The translations under genes were made by a program, and so were the position numbers. A stretch of 64,000 bases of DNA. It comes from DAOUVR01 sp034430535 (GTDB lineage Bacteria > Chloroflexota > Dehalococcoidia > E44-bin15). The stretch covers positions 1 through 64,000 of the forward strand of contig CAYUCL010000007.1 in assembly GCA_964443325.1 (NCBI GenBank), read 5' to 3'. Positions 1 to 8,704 of this stretch are shown here, one piece after another (the first letter of the stretch is position 1; each line of letters begins with the position of its first letter). A model generated the notes under the pieces. The model saw only the letters and a program-made list of their open reading frames with translations, was not told where the DNA came from and did not search any database.

Positions 1-74
1 GAAGGAATCCTTTCCTTCACGAAAGCTGAGGGAGAGGACTCCCTCAGTCCTCAAGCAGAATCCACGGATTAAGG
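1..74 (-). repeat. MITE copy 1, cut by the window edge
   Basis: Reverse-complement copy of the element seen complete at 20053-20186 and 32039-32181. It ends at base 74 with the terminal inverted repeat read on the minus strand as CCTTAATCCGTGGATTC. The internal CTGAGGGA/TCCCTCAG hairpin is present and the second hairpin is cut by base 1. The five bases after the end are TAGCG, so the same five bases should precede the missing other end. It lies 71 bases past the 3' end of the ABC permease gene. Confidence 0.85.
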
Positions 75-145
75 TAGCGAGCCCGGGGTTGTGATACCAC
101 AGTGACTGAACAGTGCCATATCGTCTTCAGCCCAGCTAGGGCTCG

Positions 146-1381
146 TTACAGGGCACTGGTGCGAAAGCGCCAGATGCCGATCACCGCAAAGACCACCGCG
201 AAGCCGAGCAGGACCAGCATCTCCATGACAACGTCGCCAAACTCTGCGCCGAAGAGCATTAGCTTATTGAAACCGATCATCGCCCATCCATGGGGCGTCA
301 ACTTGGCGAGGAACTGCATCCATGACGGAAGGATAAAGAGGGGCCACCAGCAGCCCCCAAGAGGTGCCAGTATGAGCGCGGCGAGCACAGCGAGCGAGCC
401 GGCGCTGCGCCGAGTCCTGACCAGAGCAGCCAGCATAATAGCAAAAGCTGCTGACACGACCACCATGAGGATGGAGAGGATGACGACGGCAGCCGGTGAC
501 ACTCCCAAATCTATGCTAAACGCCAGGATGCCCACTACCCAGAATATCGCTATCTGTACCACGCCCTTGGCGGCGGTGCCGGCAAATATACCCCCCAGAA
601 TGGACCAGCGGCGTACCGAGCTGGCCAGCAGTCGCTCCAGCGTGTGGTTCTGTCGCTCCCTGACTATAATCTCAGCGCCTAGCGCCGCAGCGAAGAAGAC
701 AAACATCACCAGATAGCCAGGGATGACGAAGTCCGCCGCATTCTCCGGCTCAACCTCGCCAACGGACTCCGTAGCCAGAACAATCGCCGATTGCCCCTCC
801 GATACATTCTCCCCCGATAGAATCCCTTCCACAACCTCTTCAATTGCCTCGCTGTCGGCAGGATCCAGGAGCCCCTCCGCAATGAGGAGTTCTATGGTGG
901 CGCTGGCGGCCACCCACTGTGAGCCGACCCGCGTTGCAATGGAATTCGCCAGCCCACTGAGGGCAGCGTAGGTGTTGATGGCATCCGGATTGACTACCAC
1001 CGTGAGTTCGGTGCCACTGCCCTGCTCTATCCCGCCGGTGAAGTCCTCAGGGAAAACCAGCAACCCCTCAAGCTCGCCGTCCTCCACTGCCTGGCGAGCT
1101 TCGTCATAGTTCTCGTCCCAGACTATTACCGGCTCTCCGGGCTTCAGTGCAGATTCGTTCCCGGTCTCAATCGCCTCGATTATCTGGTAGCTGAGGCCTC
1201 CATCTGCCTCAAGGCTGGTCACGTTGAGGGTGAGCCTCTGGTCCTCAGAACCCACGTCGCCTAAAATGAAACTGAATACAACGACGAAGATGAAGGGAAA
1301 GAGAATGAAGAAGAACAGAGCCATGCGATCCCTAGAGAACAGCTTCAGGTCTTTCAGCATGATGAACCAGATGTGTTTCAT
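146..1381 (-). CDS. ABC-2 type transporter permease
   Basis: Inner-membrane permease of an ABC-2 exporter. The 411-residue protein has the usual layout: one membrane segment near residues 20-42, a large extracytoplasmic domain of roughly 170 residues, then about five membrane segments from residue 220 onward with the conserved cytoplasmic stretch containing ERQNHTLERLLASSV. It is the last gene of a three-gene minus-strand operon, starting 5 bases after the second permease. The two permeases probably form a heterodimer powered by the ATPase at 2575-3324. Substrate unknown; this family exports drugs, sodium, lipids or peptides. Confidence 0.9.
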   Translation of the reverse strand: MKHIWFIMLKDLKLFSRDRMALFFFILFPFIFVVVFSFILGDVGSEDQRLTLNVTSLEADGGLSYQIIEAIETGNESALKPGEPVIVWDENYDEARQAVEDGELEGLLVFPEDFTGGIEQGSGTELTVVVNPDAINTYAALSGLANSIATRVGSQWVAASATIELLIAEGLLDPADSEAIEEVVEGILSGENVSEGQSAIVLATESVGEVEPENAADFVIPGYLVMFVFFAAALGAEIIVRERQNHTLERLLASSVRRWSILGGIFAGTAAKGVVQIAIFWVVGILAFSIDLGVSPAAVVILSILMVVVSAAFAIMLAALVRTRRSAGSLAVLAALILAPLGGCWWPLFILPSWMQFLAKLTPHGWAMIGFNKLMLFGAEFGDVVMEMLVLLGFAVVFAVIGIWRFRTSAL

Positions 1382-1386
1382 GGCTT

Positions 1387-2568
1387 CTATCTGCCTCCGG
1401 GTAAAACCTTAAAAAGCAGTCGACCTAAAGGCAGTGCTACGAGTGCGACTCCCGCCAGCACGGCCAGCTGCATACCTACGTCGGCAAGGGAGCTTCCTTC
1501 GTTGATTATTGCCTTCAGCGCATCATTGGCGTACGTATTGAACGATATCTTGCTGAGGACACTCATCACTCCGCCTTCGGGAATCTCGAAGAATGTGCCG
1601 CCCAGTATGACCATGGTCATGGTGAAGACTACTGCGATCCAGGTAGCCTGGTCTTCAGTGCGGGCAACGGAGCTGATCAAGAGCCCAATACCGCTCGCGG
1701 CAGCGATGAAGACCAGCGCAATGACCAGGGACTGGATGAAGGAGAGGGGAGTGAACATCTGGAACACGGCATATGCGAGACCGAGCAGAATCAGGGTCTG
1801 GATGAAGCCTCGGGAACAGAAAGCGAGCAACTTGCCGGCAAACAGTTGCCCCACACCTATCCGAGTGGTCAACAGGCGTTCCAGTGTCCCTCTCCTACGC
1901 TCTTCCACCAGCACCCTCGCGGTCAGCGTTACAGCGAAGAGCACGTACATGGTGACTATGGTGGGCAGGAAAGCCTCCACCGGGTCGGTTCTGCCGCCCA
2001 GAGTCTCTTCACCTACCGTCACGGTGAGCTCCTGGCGTTCCTCCTTGATTAGCTGCTCTACTGTGACATTGATCTGTTCCTGGCCGACACCGGTTCCTTC
2101 GAGGGCCTCACTGACCTGAGCATGTACCTGGAACTCCTGGGCAAGCTCATCGACTGCACTGCGTACAATACTGGCGACTACCTGGCCCTCATCGCCACCA
2201 TTGCCCCGCTGCTTGAAGACCAGTTGCCCCTGTTCGCTAGAGGCAACTGCATCCGAGAATCCATGGGGAATATACAGAACCAGAAGCAGGTCAGCCCTAT
2301 CCAGCTTGGAGTCCGCCTCTCGCGCCGAAAGCAGATTCACCTCGAGGCTGTCTTCTTCTTCCAGCCGCTCGAGCAGTAGATTGGAGTACGCACCTCCCTG
2401 GTCTTCGTTTACCACGTGGGCGGTGCTATGGAACGTATCCTGCCCTCCGAAGGCCCCATACATCAGGGCGAAGGTGACTACCGGCAGGAGGAGACTGAAG
2501 GCCAAGTCACCTCTATCTCGCAAATAGATACGGATTTCGTGCAGGGCGACTAATAGGGGCTTAATCAT
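1387..2568 (-). CDS. ABC-2 type transporter permease
   Basis: Second permease of the same exporter, 393 residues. N-terminal membrane segment at about residues 20-40, a long extracytoplasmic loop with charged, glutamine-rich sequence, then a C-terminal block of membrane segments preceded by ERRRGTLERLLTTRIG, the motif that contacts the ATPase in ABC-2 permeases. The ATG lies 6 bases after the ATPase stop codon, so the genes are probably co-translated. It is similar in architecture to its neighbour but clearly diverged in sequence, which fits a heterodimeric channel. Confidence 0.9.
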   Translation of the reverse strand: MIKPLLVALHEIRIYLRDRGDLAFSLLLPVVTFALMYGAFGGQDTFHSTAHVVNEDQGGAYSNLLLERLEEEDSLEVNLLSAREADSKLDRADLLLVLYIPHGFSDAVASSEQGQLVFKQRGNGGDEGQVVASIVRSAVDELAQEFQVHAQVSEALEGTGVGQEQINVTVEQLIKEERQELTVTVGEETLGGRTDPVEAFLPTIVTMYVLFAVTLTARVLVEERRRGTLERLLTTRIGVGQLFAGKLLAFCSRGFIQTLILLGLAYAVFQMFTPLSFIQSLVIALVFIAAASGIGLLISSVARTEDQATWIAVVFTMTMVILGGTFFEIPEGGVMSVLSKISFNTYANDALKAIINEGSSLADVGMQLAVLAGVALVALPLGRLLFKVLPGGR

Positions 2569-2574
2569 ATGTCA

Positions 2575-3324
2575 CTAGTCTCGCAGCCTTCTGCCAGTCA
2601 ACTTCAGGAAAACGTCTTCGAGGGTAACCTGCTCCGGTGGCCCAATCCGGCTCCTCAATGCAAGTGGCGTGTCCATAGCGATTATACGGCCAGCGTCAAT
2701 AATAGCCACGCGGTCGCAGAGGCGATTGGCCTCTTCCATGTAGTGTGTTGTATAGAGAATGGTCATGCCTTTGTCCCGCAGCTTCTCGATAGTCCGGTAG
2801 ATGTTGTTCCGCGATTGCGGGTCGATGCCCACAGTAGGTTCATCCATAAACAGGAGCTTGGGGTGACCCATGAGGGAAACCGCAAGGTTTACGCGCCGCT
2901 TCATACCTCCGGAGAACTTATCCACCCTTCCTTTAGCCCTTCCTGTCAGTCCCACCAGCTTGAGACGGGCCGCAGCCTGCGCCTTCGCCTCCCTGCCATT
3001 GAGACCGACCATGCGGCCGAAGAAAACCAGATTATCGACGGCCGAGAGCTCTTCGTAGAGGGCCAGTTCCTGGGGACAAACGCCTATAAGACTACGAATA
3101 GCGTCAGGGTTTTCCCGTATGGAGTAGCCGCCTATGATCACATCGCCGCGGTCGGCCTCCAGAACGGTGGACAGGATTCGGATGGTAGTGGTCTTGCCAG
3201 CTCCATTGGGACCCAGCAGGCCGAATATCTCCCCCGTACGGATACTAAACGAGACTCTGTCGACAGCCTTACGGCCGTCGAAGCTCTTGTAGAGATTCTT
3301 TGCTGATAAGAATGTCTTGGTCAC
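2575..3324 (-). CDS. ABC transporter ATP-binding protein
   Basis: Cytoplasmic ATPase of the exporter. Walker A GPNGAGKT, signature FSGGMKRRV, Walker B LLFMDEPTVGID, and the H-loop histidine in YTTHYMEEA are all present. I chose the GTG at 3324 because AAGGGGG lies about 10 bases upstream; the frame stays open to a GTG at 3372, which would add 16 residues (MGRLPIWPG...) not typical of the family. First gene of the operon that continues into two permeases. The DrrA/NatA-like sequence type is common in multidrug and unknown-substrate exporters. Confidence 0.93.
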   Translation of the reverse strand: MTKTFLSAKNLYKSFDGRKAVDRVSFSIRTGEIFGLLGPNGAGKTTTIRILSTVLEADRGDVIIGGYSIRENPDAIRSLIGVCPQELALYEELSAVDNLVFFGRMVGLNGREAKAQAAARLKLVGLTGRAKGRVDKFSGGMKRRVNLAVSLMGHPKLLFMDEPTVGIDPQSRNNIYRTIEKLRDKGMTILYTTHYMEEANRLCDRVAIIDAGRIIAMDTPLALRSRIGPPEQVTLEDVFLKLTGRRLRD

Positions 3325-3465
3325 AATCTTAACCCCCTTGATTTGCCCCGGCCATATTGGGAGTCTACCCACGCTAATTCATATTGCAGACCCGCTGTCC
3401 AAGGCTAATACAACGCCAACACTAAACAATCTAGCGATTCATCCGGCGGCGAATCACGGTTTGTG

Positions 3466-4014
3466 CTACAGTCCCTCTTCCTTATATTTCCTGGCCAGGT
3501 CTGTATAACTCATCTCGGGCACGTCCTTCGCTCTCATTTGGGAATGCCTGTCAGCCATCCTACGGCGCATGTCATCCACCAGGTCTGGGGACAATTCCCT
3601 TTTGACCCTGGCGGGAACCCCCACGACGAATGAGTTGCTGGGGATTTTTTGCCCTGTAGCCACCATCGAGTTGGCACCGATGATGCAGCCATCCCCAATC
3701 TCAGCAAAATCCAAGACGGTGGCGTTATTGCCAACGAGGACGTTGTTGCCGATCTTCATGCCGTGGATGACAGCGCTATGTCCTATTAATACATTGTCAC
3801 CGATCTCCATACTTGTTCCAGAGTGTATCACGCTGTTATCCTCAACCTGGGAGCTCTTGCCAATTTTTATGGTGCCAAAGTCGCCCCTAATCACAGCACC
3901 AGGCCATACGCCGGAGTTCTCGCCAATCTCAACATCACCAACTACATAGGCCCATTCGCTGACAAAGGCTGAATCCGCTATCCTCGGCGTCTTCCCGTTG
4001 AACGCTCTGATCAT
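3466..4014 (-). CDS. Gamma-carbonic anhydrase family protein
   Basis: Left-handed beta-helix protein of 182 residues made of hexapeptide repeats (for example VGDVEIGENSGVWPGAVIRGD). The three histidines that bind metal in gamma-class carbonic anhydrases are at the expected places, in NSVIHSG and IGHSAVIHG. It belongs to the YrdA/PaaY-like group, in which carbonic anhydrase activity is often unproven; an acyltransferase-related role cannot be excluded. ATG preceded by GGAGGG. The next gene is in the same orientation but has its own start 48 bases away; no operon partner tells its role. Confidence 0.88.
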   Translation of the reverse strand: MIRAFNGKTPRIADSAFVSEWAYVVGDVEIGENSGVWPGAVIRGDFGTIKIGKSSQVEDNSVIHSGTSMEIGDNVLIGHSAVIHGMKIGNNVLVGNNATVLDFAEIGDGCIIGANSMVATGQKIPSNSFVVGVPARVKRELSPDLVDDMRRRMADRHSQMRAKDVPEMSYTDLARKYKEEGL

Positions 4015-4062
4015 TTACTACCCTCCGATCCTTTCGGTCTGTCAATCATATTATTTTCGTCA

Positions 4063-4605
4063 TTACGCCTCAAGTACGCACTTCATCATCTGTCCGCACC
4101 AGCTCCCGTGTCTTTGTTCCCTGGCCACCTTAAAACCCAAGGATAAGAAGGGAGCGCTGGCATGCCAGCCATATTGAGGTTGGCCCTCACCGATGGCTTC
4201 GATTGCAGAATAGCCTCTCTGAGCCGCCCAGTCTTTGACACCCTGTATCAAGATAGAGCCTATACCACAACCCCGTTTCGACGGTGTCACATGTATACAT
4301 GCCACAACCAGTGTGTTCTCAAGCTCATCATTTTCAGGGAGGGTATAGAAACCCAGGCGCCGGGCTATAACTTTTGGAAAGAAGGTGGTGAACCCCACTA
4401 CCCCATCCTCATCCATTGCTACAAGACCACAGGTGCCAAACCTGTCGATGAGATCCAAGTAGAGCTTCTGCCGAAGTTGTTGCAGGTCTCGCACATCGGG
4501 GTCGTCACTCCAGTTACTTCGTGGCAGTGTGCGAAGACAGTAAACCCCAGGACCTGCCATCCCCTGCTCCAAATCAGTCCGAGTGATCGGCCTTGCTTCA
4601 ACCAT
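4063..4605 (-). CDS. GNAT family N-acetyltransferase
   Basis: Acetyl-CoA-dependent acetyltransferase of 180 residues. The core is visible as VACIHVTPSKRGCGIGSILIQGVKDWAAQRGY, where RGCGIG is the acetyl-CoA pyrophosphate loop. The ATG at 4605 overlaps the stop of the upstream gene (ATGGTTGA), a typical coupled start; a longer frame up to 4710 would run inside that gene and is unlikely. In the YoaP family a GNAT domain is fused to a thioredoxin-like segment; here the upstream gene may supply an equivalent part as a separate chain. Substrate not predictable. Confidence 0.85.
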   Translation of the reverse strand: MVEARPITRTDLEQGMAGPGVYCLRTLPRSNWSDDPDVRDLQQLRQKLYLDLIDRFGTCGLVAMDEDGVVGFTTFFPKVIARRLGFYTLPENDELENTLVVACIHVTPSKRGCGIGSILIQGVKDWAAQRGYSAIEAIGEGQPQYGWHASAPFLSLGFKVAREQRHGSWCGQMMKCVLEA

Positions 4606-4909
4606 CAGCTTTTTCACTGGCAGCGGCGAAGGCCCCTTCAAAGCCCTGCCACCAGTCAACCTCCTCCCCGTCGATAAAACAAGCTCCAGCGAAGAACCCC
4701 TCCTCACCACTCCTAACGCGCTCTATTTTGAGACGTATATGATGGGGCAGGGATTGATCACCTGGGTCGAGATTCCAGATGTTGTACTCGCGGAGTGTAA
4801 AGCCGTGCTGCCTTGCCAGTTTTCGTACCGGGGGGACTTCCTCGATACAAAAGGCATTGTAGATTAGCTCGACTAATGGTTTCGCCATCAATGCACGTGA
4901 GTCTATCAT
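4598..4909 (-). CDS. Small protein, possible thioredoxin-like fold
   Basis: 103 residues translated just ahead of, and overlapping by 8 bases, the GNAT gene. The order of strands and helix suggests a thioredoxin-like fold: VELIYNAFC followed by a helix (PPVRKLARQHG) and a second strand (TLREYNIW), then GACFIDGEEVDWWQGFEG near the end, reminiscent of the C-terminal segment of YoaP acetyltransferases. It has one Cys in the first turn and no CxxC, so redox activity is unlikely. The assignment is by pattern only; a conserved hypothetical protein is the safe label. Confidence 0.6.
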   Translation of the reverse strand: MIDSRALMAKPLVELIYNAFCIEEVPPVRKLARQHGFTLREYNIWNLDPGDQSLPHHIRLKIERVRSGEEGFFAGACFIDGEEVDWWQGFEGAFAAASEKADG

Positions 4910-5089
4910 TTACCGTGTTTGCGGTCAACTACAGCAGCACTGACACTAAAGTACTTGAACTCCACATATAGCTTAATGGTAAATTAATCGAAATGACTTC
5001 ACCAACCCAGTCGACTGTGCTACAATACTACAAGCCAAAATACGGGCAAAGCCATATCGTGAGACTGATCAAATAGGGGGTTTTATACA

Positions 5090-6025
5090 ATGAGTGAATT
5101 GAATTTGCGAGAGGCAGACAAGCTGGAAGTCACCATATTGGTAGACAACTACACTGATTTACTGTTGCTCCAGGGCACAGAGGTCATCAAGCGGCCGGCG
5201 ACTGGTCCTCCGAATGCGCCCCTGGCGGAACATGGATTGTCGTGTCTTCTTAAAGTCTACGCCGACTCAGAGGAACATGTAGTGCTGATGGACGCGGGTA
5301 TATCAACAACCTGTCTCTTTCATAATGCAGATGCTTTGAGAGTGGACTTTGGCCAAGTTGAGTCTGTGGTTCTAAGCCATGGTCATATCGACCATTTTGG
5401 TGGTCTCATAGAGTTTCTGAACAGGGCCAAGAAAGGAATCCCCCTTACCCTCCATCCGGATGCTTTCCTTCAGCGCCGTCTCAATATCCCCGGTATCGGA
5501 CAGATAGACATGCCCAGATTGGATGAAGCAGCCCTAAACAAAACAGGGGTGGCAATCCACAAGGTTAAGGAGGCTTCTACAGTGGGTTCAGACCTCATCA
5601 TGGTTTTGGGAGAAGTGGCGCGAGTAACGGATTTTGAGAAAGGTTTTCCCTGGGCCGAGGCCAAAATCGATGACAAGTGGGTTGTGGATCCTTTTCGCGA
5701 TGACCAGGGCGTCGCAGTCAAGGTGAAAGGCAAGGGGCTTGTGGTCATCAGTGGATGCGCTCATGCTGGCATCATCAATACTGTCAAACACGCCCAGAAA
5801 GTCGCTGGGACGGACAATGTCCACGCAGTCTTAGGCGGATTTCATCTCACCGGGCCGATCTTTGAGCCAATCATTGGGCCAACCATTGATGAGATGAAGA
5901 GTATAGCTCCAGACTTTGTCGTGCCCATGCATTGCACCGGATGGAAAGCCATCAATCAATTCGCCCAGGAGATGCCCGAGCAATTCATACTGAATACTGT
6001 GGGGACAACCTACATATTCCAGTAA
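5090..6025 (+). CDS. MBL-fold metallo-hydrolase
   Basis: 311-residue metallo-beta-lactamase superfamily protein. Metal ligands are visible as SHGHIDHFGG (residues about 101-110), SGCAHAGIINT (about 221-231) and a late MHCTGW (about 283-288). This pattern matches the group annotated as 7,8-dihydropterin-6-methyl-4-(beta-D-ribofuranosyl)aminobenzene-5'-phosphate synthase-like proteins, common in methanogens and anaerobic bacteria, but function in bacteria is not established. ATG with AGGGGG 12 bases upstream. Monocistronic: flanking genes point the other way. Confidence 0.9.
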   Translation: MSELNLREADKLEVTILVDNYTDLLLLQGTEVIKRPATGPPNAPLAEHGLSCLLKVYADSEEHVVLMDAGISTTCLFHNADALRVDFGQVESVVLSHGHIDHFGGLIEFLNRAKKGIPLTLHPDAFLQRRLNIPGIGQIDMPRLDEAALNKTGVAIHKVKEASTVGSDLIMVLGEVARVTDFEKGFPWAEAKIDDKWVVDPFRDDQGVAVKVKGKGLVVISGCAHAGIINTVKHAQKVAGTDNVHAVLGGFHLTGPIFEPIIGPTIDEMKSIAPDFVVPMHCTGWKAINQFAQEMPEQFILNTVGTTYIFQ

Positions 6026-6090
6026 TCCAAATAATGGCTCGGCTGATTCGTCTTGAGTTCAGCGGTGTGCTGCCTTTTTTACCGTAGCTC

Positions 6091-7305
6091 CTAGATGGAG
6101 TGGACGCGCCCGCAGTGTGGGCACCTGACCTGGCCACTCTTGAACTTGGGGGGCACCTTTAGCTTCGTGCCGCAAGCACAGTTGATGGTTTTGTAGTCGT
6201 TCAGCTTCCACATAAGGTCCGAGACCTCGCGAGTTCGTTCCACCTTGCTCGGTTCGGGCTCTCTACGCGCAGCTTCCGGCTCCGCTGCCCGCAGTCCGAC
6301 AGCACCAACGCTGGCAACACTAGCGGGGGAAATAACTCCCTTGCCACCCTTATGTACCTGGCGATAAGCGTTTTCGTAGTCGGCGAAAGCGGCTCCTCCT
6401 GCCATGGAGCGCAGGATACGTATGCGTTCCGAGATAGGCGGGTGGGTGCTGGTCAGGTCGGCCGCTGCTCTTCCTTTTTTACGGAAGGGATTGATGATAT
6501 ACATCGGGGCTGTAGCCTTGTTGGCCGATTTCAGTTCCGCTTTTGACCCGCCAAGCTTTTCCAGGGCGGAGGCCAACCCCTCTGGATATCTGGTATACAG
6601 GGCGGAGGTGGCGTCAGCCAGGTACTCTCTTTTTCTGGAAATGGAAAAATAGATCAGGTAAGCAAAGATCGGCGCCAGTATCATAAAGGCGATCCCTATG
6701 GCAAGGATTATCAACTGCGCTTGGCCACCTCCAGCGGAGGAGCTTCTCCTACCACCAAATACTGCGCCGAAAAAGAGCATGCGCGTTGCGAAGAAGGCTA
6801 TAATGACGATGGTCCCGAGAAGAACTCCGCACATCGCCATCAGCAGCACATCGCGGTTCTTTATGTGAGCTATTTCGTGGCCAATCACGCCCTGCAGTTC
6901 ATCGCGGTTCAGCCTCTGCAGAAGCCCTGACGTTACGGCGACAGAAGCCCGCTCGGGACTCCGACCGGTGGCGAATGCATTCATTGCAGGGTCGTCTATG
7001 ATATAGATGTCTGGCATCTTTTCCAGGCCCGAGGCAATCTTCATCTCCTCTACTATGTTGTAAAGGCGCGGATGGTCGTCGCGCTTTATTTTCCTTGCTC
7101 TGGACAGCGCCAGTAATATACTATCCCCCTGGAAGAAGGCAAATAGGCTCATCACGAGCCATATCACAAGGGCTATGACCAGGCCGGCAATGATGCTATG
7201 GAACAAGGCTACCCCCAGGAAATAGCCAATTAAAAGCAGCAGCGCTCCCATGGCTACAACCAGTATTACCGACCTTATCTGATTGGCTCTGATCTGTTCC
7301 CACAT
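6091..7305 (-). CDS. htpX: M48 family zinc metalloprotease with C-terminal zinc ribbon
   Basis: Membrane-bound HtpX-type protease. Two membrane segments at residues 12-58, catalytic HEIAH at 143-147, two more membrane segments at about 153-220 and the third zinc ligand in SRKREYLAD (Glu227). The 404-residue chain is about 100 residues longer than E. coli HtpX: a low-complexity linker rich in Ala, Glu and Arg, then a CACGTKL...CPHCG zinc ribbon at about 380-400. Family role is membrane protein quality control. It lies 17 bases after lemA, with which it is often paired. The added ribbon could bind substrate or a partner (inference). Confidence 0.9.
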   Translation of the reverse strand: MWEQIRANQIRSVILVVAMGALLLLIGYFLGVALFHSIIAGLVIALVIWLVMSLFAFFQGDSILLALSRARKIKRDDHPRLYNIVEEMKIASGLEKMPDIYIIDDPAMNAFATGRSPERASVAVTSGLLQRLNRDELQGVIGHEIAHIKNRDVLLMAMCGVLLGTIVIIAFFATRMLFFGAVFGGRRSSSAGGGQAQLIILAIGIAFMILAPIFAYLIYFSISRKREYLADATSALYTRYPEGLASALEKLGGSKAELKSANKATAPMYIINPFRKKGRAAADLTSTHPPISERIRILRSMAGGAAFADYENAYRQVHKGGKGVISPASVASVGAVGLRAAEPEAARREPEPSKVERTREVSDLMWKLNDYKTINCACGTKLKVPPKFKSGQVRCPHCGRVHSI

Positions 7306-7322
7306 ATTAAGACGTCTCTTGG

Positions 7323-7886
7323 CTAACTAAAGCTAACCTTTGGTGCTTCCCTCTCCGCGGCTACCTCGACCTCGAAGAACTCGCTGGCCCTGAAACCAGT
7401 CATACCTGCTATTACATTCGAGGGAAACATCTGTGTCTTGTTATTATACTTCAATACTGAGTCGTTGTAGAACTGGCGGGAAAAGCTTATCTTGTTCTCA
7501 GTCGAGGTCAACTCCTCCTGAAGAGCGAGGAAGTTCTGGTTAGCTTTAAGGTCAGGGTAATTTTCAACCACAGCCAGCAGTCTGGATAGCGCGCCGCTCA
7601 GTTCACCCTCAGCTTTGGACTGAGCACCAACGCCGCCACCGACTGCCTTCTGGGCGAGGTTGCGGGCATTGGTAACTGCTTCCAATGTCTCTCGCTCGTG
7701 CTTCATATAACCCCTGACCGTCTCTATCAGGTTAGGGATGAGGTCGTGCCTTCTCTTGAGCTGGACATCGATCTGCGCCCAGGCATTCTTCACCTGGTTA
7801 CGCAGCCTTACCAGGCTGTTGTACGTTGCCCAAAGTATAATAAGAAGAATTACCACTACGACTCCGATAACGATTCCCGCAATCAT
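7323..7886 (-). CDS. lemA: LemA family protein
   Basis: 187-residue LemA protein: an N-terminal membrane anchor (IAGIVIGVVVVILLIILWATYN) split here as residues 2-24, then a helical bundle with the family signature VKNAWAQIDVQLKRRHDLIPNL and FNDSVLKYN-like end (here YNDSVLKYNNKTQMFPSN). The ATG at 7886 is preceded by AGGAGGT; an upstream TTG would include the ribosome binding site in the coding region and is rejected. LemA and HtpX co-occur widely, suggesting that LemA assists the protease or envelope maintenance, though the biochemical role is not settled. Confidence 0.92.
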   Translation of the reverse strand: MIAGIVIGVVVVILLIILWATYNSLVRLRNQVKNAWAQIDVQLKRRHDLIPNLIETVRGYMKHERETLEAVTNARNLAQKAVGGGVGAQSKAEGELSGALSRLLAVVENYPDLKANQNFLALQEELTSTENKISFSRQFYNDSVLKYNNKTQMFPSNVIAGMTGFRASEFFEVEVAAEREAPKVSFS

Positions 7887-8010
7887 GCAAGACCTCCTCA
7901 ACAGTACTCGTTTTTTTGTATTCCTATAGTAGGGATTTCATGCAACCGAGCCCCTGAAACCCTAGTAAATGGTTAGATACGCTATCCCGGCTGCCACTTC
8001 CCCTCCTGGC

Positions 8011-8418
8011 CTATTCCCGTGCTGTGAACACCTCTCCAAGAAAGGTGATAACGCGTCCTTGAGATTCTGACTTGTCGGGTAGCTGTATTATCAACTGGCC
8101 AACCTCGCCGCCGTCAAACCACAGCCCGTCCCCCCTCGGACAGGCATCGATTAGCACCTCTGGTTCATGGCCTACTGTTGCCTTTTTCATTTTCTTGCCA
8201 CAGATTGGGCACCTCCGCTTCTTCTCCGCTGACTTGGCTTCCGGTGAGGTCAGGATATCGTCCAGAGATAAGCTGGTTCCTTCCAGTTCCATGGTTTCCA
8301 GTAACAGCTCCAGCTCCCCGGCATCGAACCATACCCCCGAGCAGTTTGCGCAATAGTCAAGCTCGATATTCTCGTGCTCAACCACTATCATCAAATTGTT
8401 GCAGGCAGGACATTTCAT
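8011..8418 (-). CDS. TFIIB-type zinc-ribbon protein with a degenerate second ribbon
   Basis: 135 residues with two tandem zf-TFIIB-like modules. The first is complete: CPACNNL ... CANCSGVWFDAGELELL. The second, CPICGKK ... CPRGDGLWFDGGEVGQL, keeps the WFDGGE tail but has Gly where the fourth Cys should be, so it probably cannot hold zinc in the usual way. Such proteins are conserved in bacteria without a known role. It is the first gene of the minus-strand cluster with lemA and htpX (124-base gap before lemA), so a role in the same envelope or protease function is possible. Confidence 0.82.
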   Translation of the reverse strand: MKCPACNNLMIVVEHENIELDYCANCSGVWFDAGELELLLETMELEGTSLSLDDILTSPEAKSAEKKRRCPICGKKMKKATVGHEPEVLIDACPRGDGLWFDGGEVGQLIIQLPDKSESQGRVITFLGEVFTARE

Positions 8419-8704
8419 AAGCGTTCTCTCGAAAAAGACTTATCTAAAGTGTAGATTAAAGAACGAAGCTATGTCAAGGAAAGCACGTTAATAGCGCGAT
8501 TTCTACTATGAAAACAAGACAGGTAATGGGCAAGTAATGAAAAGGACAAGTGAAGGTTAAGCGATTATAAGCAACTCAAAAAGGGCTTTTTAATACTCTG
8601 ACTTTGTGGTAATTTGGACAAAGAAAAATAAAGAGGCTCTCAGTAGGACAGGCTTGGGAGTCGCCCTCGGTGAGATATCGCTAGCCAACAATCTGGATAT
8701 AGCT

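Noticed and set aside
102..716. Long plus-strand frame opposite the ABC permease
   Set aside because: It is antisense to a clear permease and has Thr/Ser/Arg-rich, unstructured composition typical of a shadow frame.
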